DNA of 64,000 nt from Lucinisca nassula (Eukaryota > Mollusca > Bivalvia > Lucinida > Lucinidae). The stretch is from positions 153,191,245-153,255,244 of the forward strand of contig OY757011.1 in the NCBI GenBank assembly GCA_963580285.1, given 5' to 3'. A program made the translations under genes and the position numbers. Numbering within the stretch: position 1 is the stretch's first letter; the number at the start of each line of letters is the position of its first letter. Below the pieces are notes generated by a model, which saw only the letters and a program-made list of their open reading frames with translations, made no database searches and was not told the origin of the DNA. Of the stretch, positions 55,635 through 64,000 are shown piece after piece.

Positions 55635-56885
55635 AACTAGAGCGAACAGTCGATGGCAAGCCATCGCAAATCCCCACACTTTTGCCAGATAGCAGACGTG
55701 ACTTTTTCACCCCCATGAGATGGACCCTTTGGGCGGAGCCATCTATAACGTCCCTCTCGCACACCCTCACCATGTAAGGAAGTCATGCAGAAAATATGGT
55801 TGCATTCCAGCCTGTGGTTAAGGCGGACACAGCGTGACGGACAGACGGATGGAGGCGTTCACAGTATCTTCCAACGCTTTCTTTAAAAGTGTGGGGATAA
55901 TATAAATCCATCAATAAATGTAGTCAGATAAGCGATGACAATTTTTTTTTAAAAAAATAGCCACAGTGACCTTGACCATGGGGTCATGACCTTGAAGTCA
56001 ACTCGCTCGAGATATTGTCATAAGGAACATTTGTGTGAGGTTATATTGAAATCAATCAAGAAATGAAGGCGCTAGAGCGATGACAAAGTTTTTCTAAAAA
56101 TAGCCACAGTGACCTTGACCTTGAAAGTCAAACACACTCGAGATATTTTCAAAAGGAACATTTGTGTGAAATTATATTGAAATTGGTCATGAAATGTAGG
56201 CGCTAGAGCGATTACAAAGTTTTTCTAAAAATAGCCACAGTGACCTTGACCTTGAGGCCACGACCTTGAAAGTCAAACTCACTTGAAATATTTTCATAAG
56301 GCACATTTGCGTGAAGTTATATTGAAAACGGTCAAGAAATGAAGGCGCTAGAGGGATGACAAAGTTTTTTTCTAAAAATAGCCACAGTGACCTTGACCTT
56401 GAGGCCATGACATTGAAAGTGGAAATCGCTTGAGAAATTATCATAAGTAACATTTGTTTGAAGTTATATTAAAATCCGTCAAAAAATATAGGCGCTAGAG
56501 CGATGACAAAGCTTTTCTAAAAAATAGCAAAAGTGACCTTGACCTTGAGGTCATGACCTTGAAAGTCGAACTCGCTCAAGATATTGTCATAAGGAACATT
56601 TGTGTGATGTTATATTGAAATCGGTGGAGAAATGTAGGCGCTAGGGCGATAGCGTGACTTTTATAGTGGACGTGACCTTTTGACCCCTTGAGATGGCCCC
56701 TTTCGGCGGAGCCAACTATAACGTCCCTCTCGCACGCCCTCACCATGTAAGGAAGTCATGTAGCAAATTTGGTTGCATTCCGGCCAGTGGTTAAGGAGGA
56801 GATAGCGTGACGGACGGACGGACAGGCGGACGGAGGCGTTCACAATATCCCCGAACGCTTTTTTAAAAGCGTGTGGATAAAAATA
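55635..56885. mobile_element. tandem-array element with ACGG microsatellite, ~143-bp units
   Basis: A start segment (AACAGTCGATGGCAAGCCAT, CAAATCCCCACAC) is followed by GAGATGGACCCTTTGGGCGG ... GGACAGACGG. Five units then share GCCACAGTGACCTTGACC (55960, 56102, 56234, 56383, 56528). The second end is GAGATGGCCCCTTTCGGCGG with GACGGACGGAC and AACGCTTTTTTAAAAGCGT. The same end module is present on both sides of the array. Confidence 0.65.
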
Positions 56886-57083
56886 AGAGGCCTGGTCAAT
56901 ATTAAGATTATAATTTCAAAGTAATGAATTGTAAATTTTGTGGGGCATATAAACTATTAGTAAATGAGTCACTGACAATTGTGGGTCATATATATTGTAT
57001 ATATAAATAACACCCCATAATAAGGTGTAAAAGTTCTGCCACATAATTAGGTTTCATACCGATGCCCCGTATCTTGTGAAACT

Positions 57084-57191
<108 letters not shown>

Positions 57192-58112
57192 GGTTTAAGG
57201 TATATAGTAATCACACATCTAGACTGCAATGCAAAATAAACTAAGATTTTCCAAATTTTTACCCAGCACTGCGGGTTGCAATATAAGTTCAAAAAGCAAA
57301 TACATTATGTAAAGCAAATTCAACAACTGCAGTTTAAGACCAAATAATGGTCCTATAAGACCACTAGACGAAGATTTATTGTCCAAAATGAGGCAAAATC
57401 CCCTAAATTTTCAAACAAGGATACCGACAAGGCAGGAGCACTCACCCTTAAAATATTATCATTTTCAGTTGTTATGTACTCTCAAGTAGCAAAGACGAGG
57501 CATAATTTTCTTACTTTCTACATTTTTAAGCACTTTTGTGAAAATTTCACCGAATACAACTTAGTAAATTTCATCGCCATCTTGGATTTCGACAAAATTC
57601 TAACCCTGGATTTAGTGAAATTCAAACCCCAAGTATTTCCCTGTCACTCGAGATCGGATGATAACAGTTACATCTTGCAATTGCTTAATCAATGGCTTTG
57701 CAGAATCATCAACCTGATCTTCATGTCATTTTACTTCAGATGTTTTAAACGTCTTTCAAAATATTGACTTCGGTTTGTTTACAATAGAGTTTCTCTGTAA
57801 TTTTCCTGACGACCTCATCACTGTTTCAGCTGATTTGTGTTATTGCGCATGTATTGAAAAACGGGATAAAACTTGATGAATATCATACGACGATTATAAT
57901 TTAATATAGCTCTTTAAGCTCTGTTACAGCAAAATGATTTACGACCACCTTTTTCGGCATTATGACTGGTTTTATGTTTTACTTTTTTGCGTATGTTACT
58001 TCCATTTAATGGTAATGCGGTTGTATCCGCTTTCTCTCGGACTTGTTTTCGGCACTAGATAGCGTCATTGTCATAAAACGGGTCGAATCAAAGCACCCGG
58101 GATCCAGCAGAA
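57192..58112. other. low-copy-looking DNA, no exon proven
   Basis: Fewer repeats than elsewhere. A 97-codon plus-strand frame (57474-57767) has no family likeness. The minus strand holds CCAAGATGGCGATG near 57585, a good start context, but the frame closes after about 20 codons. Confidence 0.3.
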
Positions 58113-58119
58113 TATAAAT
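58113..58119 (+). promoter_or_regulatory. possible TATA box of the glycosyltransferase-like gene
   Basis: TATAAAT within GCAGAATATAAATGGCG. About 30 bp downstream lies CAGACAGAAGCAATAACG and then TTCGTATTTGTAAGTG, where GTAAGT (58173) could be the donor of a non-coding first exon (about 58145-58172). The link to the coding exon at 60948 is inference. Confidence 0.3.
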
Positions 58120-58884
58120 GGCGAAAAAACACACCTGTAGCAGACAGAAGCAATAACGTTTTCTTCGTATTTGTAAGTGTTTTTCGCATCGATCATGAAA
58201 TTAGTTTTGCGGTAATAGGGATATCATTTTAGTTTTTCGAATTCCACACCGGTAGCCATGTCACACACTATGGGTTTTGGAAATGAAGATGGAAACCGCG
58301 TATTTTAGCAGTGTAAACAGAAACTGAAGATCTGTTGTCACGTGACAAATTTTATGAAAATGAAAAGCAACATAAAAACAGATAAAAACAGCATTTATCG
58401 ACATATTTTGTAGACCGAAATATTTCTTTATTTTAACTGTTTCTGGAAAACTTCCTTTGAAAATTAGCCACGGTTCTTGAACAATGAAATTTATTATTAT
58501 GTATGGTGGTTGCGTTGTGTCATGGTAAACTGTTATTTTTCTACTGATAATGTGATCGGTCTGTCATCTTTGACAGTTACTCGCAACAGATTTGCAGGTG
58601 TACATTACTTACACTCCAGGACTGCAGGATGAAAGCGTACACAGTCATGTAATTACAGTAGGGAGTTTTTAACCTGCATGGGGGGTCTTGCATAGGGGGC
58701 TTCCAGTTAACATTCTGATCCGAAGGACAGTGCACTATGTGGCATTCATCCCTGCTAATGATGTCAGTGGAGCATGATCGGACACGAAAATTACCGCTTT
58801 TGGGGATCAAACCAGGGATGGCCATGGGGGTTTCTTGCACCAAAGGCAACATCCTAATTCCTTCGGATGAGGGACGTTTACTTT

Positions 58885-59045
58885 TTCTGAGCTGGCTTGT
58901 ACATAAGCTGTTAATCAGTGCAAAGTAATTTTATGTAAGAAAATGGCAACTGCCCTTCTTGAATCGGATGAATTGATAGAATGAGAGTAGAAAAAATTTC
59001 ACAGTCAGTCTCCATGAAAGTTTGTTTTTGATCCACATGATAAAG
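58885..59045 (-). mobile_element. SINE-B relic
   Basis: GCTTGTACATAAGCTGTTAA, then AACTGCCCTTCTTGAATC and TTTCACAGTCAGTCTCCATG match the SINE-B body with many changes. Confidence 0.5.
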
Positions 59046-59087
59046 TCAGTAACAGTGTGGAAACTCACATCACATAAAAGAAGGAGA

Positions 59088-59222
59088 GCATAATGCAGCA
59101 TCTGATCAGGGCCTACACTGTTTGCATAAAGTTCAGCCATTTTTTAAATACATTTTGAAGAGAAACACAACCTGCCATTCCTAAATTTTAAAAAATAGAC
59201 TTGCCCTATTATATAAAGTGGA
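59088..59222. mobile_element. PB2 MITE, half copy
   Basis: GCATCTGATCAGGGCCTACA, CTGTTTGCATAAAGTTCAGC and AGAAACACAACCTGCCATTC match the right half of PB2. Confidence 0.55.
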
Positions 59223-59341
59223 ACACAGGCACTTGTTTCATAGAGGAAAAAATCTACCCTCTACTGTGCCTGTGAAGTGGAGATTCGATTTTGTACACAA
59301 TAGGTAAAGAATAAAAACAGTATATTTTTTACTCTCCAGAG

Positions 59342-59640
59342 GATGGGGCCCCGGCGATCGGGGCTTGGAGTAATACATCAGGCTGCATGGTGTTTCCACT
59401 CAGAGCTGATGCTGACCACACATTGTACGACTACTGGTATACCACTAAGAAGAACAAAGCCTGCACAGGCAAAGTGGTGTAAGTCAAACCCTCCAATGAA
59501 TAGAACATTTTGGTTTCATTTGGTGGCAGGGCTTGAGATGTCATTTCATCTCAAATGTCGGGTAAACTCCCACAAAATTGGAAGCATCATCGCCAAAATA
59601 ACCTCAATAGTGCGGATGGGGCATTACAAACTCTCAAGAG
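59342..59640 (+). mobile_element. SINE-A copy, old
   Basis: GGGCCCCGGCGATCGGGGCT head, GAGATGTCATTTCATCTCAA and GTCGGGTAAACTCCCACAAA in the middle; the tail is eroded to GATGGGGCATTACAAACTC. Confidence 0.65.
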
Positions 59641-60520
59641 GTTATGACCAATTCAGACCACAGTAAATAGAAGGAACTACTTTCTTTTTGTTTACATGTT
59701 TTCACCATGTGCTCAAGAGCAGCCATGTTTCTTCAACTTCAAGTGCATGGAGGTGGCAAGATGAAAATTTGGTCAATTTTGTAATGGGAAAGAACTTTTG
59801 AAAATCATTGGTAGGTTTTGTTAGGAGAGGTTATACAAAGGACTGATTTGTGCTAAAAAGAAACACTGGCTGAAATGACAGCTCTGTAGTGACGTTTGAA
59901 ATTTGACAATTTTCATCCTTATTGTTTTTGCATTTTGAAAACTAAATGTTAGTAGCAATAGAGCTACATAAAGCCAAAATGTTATGCTTTCATGGAATTA
60001 ATCACCAAAAAATTCATATTGGTCATATTTTCTTTTTAAAACAATTTTCATCTTCACACATGTCAAATTTTCAATACAGGTTGTCAGCCATTTTGTATAG
60101 TCCTTAACGGCCCCATCGACCGATCCATTTAGATTTCCATCCAGTAAGTAAGGATAACTTATTGAAATTAATTTAAAAAGTATTTTAGCGGTGTGGAATT
60201 ATTTCGGATAATAAAAAAAGCAGAAATCAAAAGAGCAGAAAAGTAGAAAAAGAGCCTGCTCCAAAGCATGCCGCAATGCAATTACAATTATACATTGAAA
60301 TAAAAGAGGGGAATTTTCAAATGTATCTTCCATTCTTCTTAAATTAACATCTTAGATTTTCTATTTAGTAACGTTATAATATATAATAAATATATGTATT
60401 ATAGGTTCAAATATTCTTGGCTCCCTATCAAAATAATCAAATCAGCAAATAAAAATAATAAAAAGAACTCATAGGACATCCTACCCGATCTCTTATTTAA
60501 GTGGAAGCCCCATGAAAAGC
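59641..60520. other. intron-like sequence, nothing recognised
   Basis: AT-rich, without long ORFs or window repeats. It lies between the possible leader exon and the coding exon of the glycosyltransferase-like gene. Confidence 0.35.
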
Positions 60521-60526
60521 AAAGTG

Positions 60527-60695
60527 GGGCCGAAGTGTCTAGGTGTATGGGGCCGACGTGTCTAGGGGCCTCGGTGTCCAGGGGCCGACCCGTCTAGGAA
60601 TTCAATTTTATGTGGGGCCGAGGTGGTTTTGGGGCCGAGGTGTCTAGGGGCCGAAGTGTCTAGGGGCCGAGGTGGTTTTGGGGCTGAAGTGTCCT
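60527..60695. repeat. short GC-rich tandem repeat
   Basis: Units of about 16-18 bp around GGGGCCGAAGTGTCTA, with a GGGGCCGAGGTGGTTTT variant appearing twice. It is GC-rich against AT-rich surroundings. Confidence 0.8.
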
Positions 60696-60698
60696 GTT

Positions 60699-60899
60699 AC
60701 CCTGTTCACGACAACCACCATCTTTGAAAACAGTGTAGATCCAGATCAGATGACTTCTGAAGAAGCCATCTGATCAGGATCTACAGTGTTTGACATTCAA
60801 TTTATGAATTTGTAGGAATAAATTACATCAAGTAATCTGATTGGTTCAAAGTCAGAAATGGGTGTGGCTAAACTGAATATTCAGCAAGAGAAGGGCTAA
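60699..60899. mobile_element. PB1 MITE next to a splice acceptor
   Basis: The hairpin GATCCAGATCAGATGACTTC / GAAGCCATCTGATCAGGATC and right end TTCAGCAAGAGAAGGGCTAA are present; the left TTAACCC is worn. It ends about 38 bp before the acceptor of the coding exon. Confidence 0.7.
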
Positions 60900-60939
60900 T
60901 ATACGTAAACCGTTTTTTTTTTTTTTTTCTTTCTAAGGT

Positions 60940-60966
60940 ATGGATCTATGCGATCTCTATGTGTAG
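60940..60966 (+). promoter_or_regulatory. upstream ORF overlapping the start codon
   Basis: The first ATG after the acceptor (60940) opens an 8-codon frame, MDLCDLYV, ending TAG at 60966. It overlaps the main start at 60948 in another frame. If this acceptor is used, it should lower or tune translation of the main frame. Confidence 0.4.
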
Positions 60967-61565
60967 CGATGCTTTGTCCCAGTAGAAGAAAGACGTGTCC
61001 ACTTTTGTTGGCGATCCCATTGCTGTGTTTTACAGCTCTGTTAGTATTGGCTCCAGACATGAGTAATATCAACAAACCCTCAACGATTCATTTAGAAAAT
61101 AAGCTCAGGAAACAGATTCAGACAAATGATTCTCTTCCATGTGTGTCAAAGAATGAAACAGCAGTCAGCGATAAAACGGGAAACATCCCCTTTGAAACTG
61201 AAATACCAAGAGTTGTATACCAGATTTTATGGACCGACACACTAACATTTCGAAATTACCTCAGTGTATTGAGCGTTTCAAAGATTTTAAAGCCTTACGT
61301 AATCGTGTTGTATACACGCCACGGTATCAACACACGTCAGTTTGATTATAATGACTGGTATGGAAAGGCAATATCATCAATTCCTACTTTACAGGTAAAA
61401 GAGCTGGAGTTTTTCGACAAATTCAAGCATTTAAGCTGGGGAGAAATAACTCCTATACTGTCAGTTTTAGGGCAAACTGGTGGCATTTATGTTAATATAG
61501 ACACAGTGATAACAACAGATTTCTGGCGTCAGACATCCCCGACATATCAAGCGGCACTCACTACT
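60948..61565 (+). CDS. type II membrane glycosyltransferase-like protein, first coding exon
   Basis: The exon encodes 206 residues. A short cytosolic N-terminus with SRRK is followed by a hydrophobic signal-anchor (about residues 18-36), a stem with possible N-glycosylation sites (N60, N69), and a lumenal domain from about residue 86 (IPRVVYQILWTD). HLSWGEITPILSVLGQ then GGIYVNIDTVIT (178-189) matches the DxD-bearing region of glycosyltransferases with the sugar-binding DXD fold (GT32 / alpha-1,4-GalT type). Here the first Asp is Asn (N183-I-D185). A Golgi role adding a sugar from a nucleotide donor is inferred. The frame runs on to a stop at 61583, but GTAAGG at 61566 is a good phase-0 donor, so later exons should follow. 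The acceptor is the T-rich tract ending CTTTCTAAG at 60937. The domain call is firm only at family level. Confidence 0.65.
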
Positions 61566-61579
61566 GTAAGGAGAAACCA

Positions 61580-62290
61580 TTAAAATGTCATTAAATTACC
61601 ATGAAAATGCCATGAATTGTCAAAGATCCATTAAATAAGGCCATTAATGATTGTTTTAAAAATATAATGGCACATAGAGAAACCCTTAAATAATCCATTA
61701 AAAATAGAATTATGGCCATGAACTAGAAAGAAACCAATGAAAAAAGCATGAAATGAAATTTAATTTAATAGTATACCATGAAAAAAAAATTAATGGGACC
61801 ATTAATCCTGGTATAAATGATTTTTTATGGCCATTACAACCAGAAAAGATTTTCAGATAATGCCCATTATATGTCAACAAAACAGTAAGTAATGGTCGCA
61901 AAGCAAATGATATAAAAATCATTGGTAAACTTTTTTTTCATGGTCATTAAAAAAACTCACTACCATTAAAATATTACCATTAAACAACAACATTTTTAAA
62001 TAACTGCAATTAATGTTTCAAGTAATGGGCATCAAAAAAAGAGAAAAGACATTAATGCCCATAAAAGTAAGAAATAACGGGAATTAATTATTTTCGGACT
62101 GGTCAAAAATAAAACCCTGTATGACAGTGCCATTAAAAATGAATATTAAGAATTTATAGCCATTAATGTTATTTTATCATGGGCATTAAAACATTTTTTT
62201 TTTGAATAATGACATCAATTCCATTGGCATGAATTCAATTAATGGCCATTACCAAATAATTTTATTTCTAAACTGCTGGCAGCCCTAATA
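61580..62290. repeat. region dense in CCATTAA / TTAATGG words
   Basis: Words CCATTAA, CATTAATG, TTAATGG, GGCCATTA and CATGAA recur every 15-40 bp on both strands without a fixed period. It starts just after the glycosyltransferase-like donor and fades past 62290. Confidence 0.6.
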
Positions 62291-64000
62291 TTTTGAAATA
62301 AAAAATGCTGTCATTAATATATACTCGAAAAAGATTAAATTTTATGCCCATGAATCATATATCCTAAAGACATTTAGAGTTTCAAACAAGCCCATTCTAA
62401 AATGCAATCAGTAGAACTATACCATATACATTTTACGTTTATACTTGATATATTGAATGTTGTGTGAAAACCAGAAGTCAATTTCAGACTTATTATATAT
62501 TTTAAAACTTTTCAGAAAAGTCACCCTCCAGATTTTAAATTTTATTCCCGTTAGTTTATTAATAAATAATTTTTCCATGTAGCCTAATGTTAAATTTTCT
62601 CTGATTTTTGCTATAGTTTATTGTGTGCCAAATCTGAGAAATTTTTGCATTTGATCATATGGAATTTTTATATATATTCATAAACTTAGCAGAATAAAAT
62701 TTATAATCTGGAGGGTGTCTTTTTATGTTAAGTTTTAAAATGTTTAAAAAGTTTGGAATTTTACTTCCGGTTTCTGCGCAACAATCGGTTTGTCATGTTG
62801 GAACTTAACTTGACAACATTTAGTATACTAATGTGAGCTAATGTTGTATTGTTGCAACCACCGAATTTGAAAATTGTTACTGTTACTGTGTGAATACTGA
62901 TTTCAAGCCCCTGAGAGACTTCCGAGACTGAACATACTGGGCTTTTGTCTTACTTCTGGTCATGTTTATCCAGGGACAGATTCTCCAGCGATGAGACTTA
63001 TCCACTTTTCTAGGTATAAAGAAAGCGGAATGTGATAAAAGGGTCTACAGTTTACATAAATCAATGCAGATTACAGAGATTGAATGCCAGTCAATGGAGT
63101 CTGATCATATCTTCGCCGACAACTTGTTGAGATGCAGTGTCATTGTAGATATGAGATTTTAGCAATTTACGAACCAACATCACTCTCAAAGTTTGTGAAA
63201 TACAAGTTAATATGGGCCAGCTTGCCCCCTTAAATGAGAAGAAACTTCAGAAGGGGGCATGCAAAACCGTGTGTGTGTGTGAACCTGCACACATGCAGTT
63301 TTGCAGAGACCTTTGTTGTTCACTTGGAAGCGATGTGTCAGAGGGAATTTATGAGACTGTTGCTAGGCTTACAAACTGACGTAACGGTAAAAACTATGTC
63401 CTGGTCGGAAACTACACAATTACAATATCATGTGAAGTGTGCTTCCATACTTTGTCGTCTGATATGGCTTTGATGAGTATGCTGTTTGTTGTTTATAAAT
63501 ATTGCTTGATTGTATGTGTTTTCCTCTGATGTTTTTTCAACAAGTTTTACGTTCCCATCAACACATTTTAGGTCATTTTCAAGACAGCCAATGACCATAA
63601 CCACACTTTTTCTGGATATATTACATGGTTCAGTATGTACTTTTATATATTTCACGATTCAATATACCATATTCGACCTAATAAGCACATATGCCATAAT
63701 AAGCGCACACCCAGTGCTTTTTTGACAATTCAAAACTCGCCCTAATAAGCGCACATGGTTTGTTCGGTGATCCCCCTTTGATTTTTAGCTCCGGTCCTCA
63801 GAAAACCATATCTTTTATTGCTTCAAATCTGACTTTGAACGCTCCTGTATTCTGCTGTGAACTTTTGAACACATAATACAAGGTATTTCTCACAGTATGA
63901 GTTCCTGACTTTAGATATGATTGGTTAACCAAGCCGAATCTATCAATATAGAAACCTGATGTCATGTATACAGATAACTAGGTATATTTCATATATATAC
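62291..64000. other. AT-rich sequence, later exons not recognised
   Basis: No convincing exon of the glycosyltransferase-like gene was found. At 63540-63610 TTACGTTCCCATCAACAC and TAGGTCATTTTC resemble a worn SINE tail complement. At 63670-63750 ATAAGCGCACA words recall the MITE at 49064-49551. Confidence 0.35.

Noticed and set aside
57331..57375. MAR MITE copy (AAGACCA...AAGACCAC words)
   Set aside because: Too short and without the family ends.

Overview
This window is invertebrate nuclear DNA, most likely from a bivalve mollusc. It has split genes with GT-AG introns and low coding density. It is full of bivalve-style dispersed repeats: pearl-like elements with internal ~145-190 bp arrays and an ACGG/ACAG-type microsatellite, tRNA-derived SINEs, and dense short inverted-repeat elements (MITEs). 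The species call is inference; I see no operons, CRISPR arrays or bacterial features.

Only two host genes can be supported. (1) An inositol polyphosphate multikinase-type (IPMK) gene lies on the minus strand. Four exons are visible (48881-48709, 41697-41646, 41521-41437, 35730-35135), with long repeat-filled introns. The 5' exon(s) and one small internal exon were not found. (2) A type II membrane glycosyltransferase-like gene lies on the plus strand. Its first coding exon (60948-61565) ends at a good splice donor, and a TATA-bearing leader exon near 58.1 kb is possible. Its later exons were not recognised.

Region by region: 1-6.7 kb holds SINE and MITE debris and a 2.5 kb pearl-like element with ~160 bp repeats. 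The stretch 6.68-16.65 kb reads as one mariner-type MITE, in which a 51-bp internal unit has grown to about 105 copies (11.2-16.56 kb). A 4.4 kb Harbinger/ISL2EU-like transposon has inserted into its left half. The transposon has ~0.8 kb inverted arms, a decayed transposase and an antisense copy of part of it. From 17 to 35 kb MITEs (piggyBac-like TTAA types, long hairpins, mariner types) and SINEs alternate, many nested with visible target duplications, plus a 2 kb pearl-like element at 27-29 kb. From 35 to 49 kb lies the IPMK gene with pearl-like elements, a 5'-truncated LINE end and a tRNA-Gln-like fragment in its introns. From 49 to 57.2 kb there are more MITEs, a ~340-470 bp tandem repeat broken by a 200-N gap, and another tandem-array element. 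From 57.2 kb to the end is mostly low-copy-looking DNA with the glycosyltransferase gene.

The most notable structures are: a MITE that seeded a 5.3 kb minisatellite of hairpin-forming units, each with a splice-donor-like word; a transposon carrying an inverted copy of its own coding sequence; pearl-like elements with the same ends but different internal arrays; and one central palindrome shared by MITE families with different ends. All long ORFs between 11.2 and 16.5 kb are by-products of the 51-bp (17-codon) period and are not genes.
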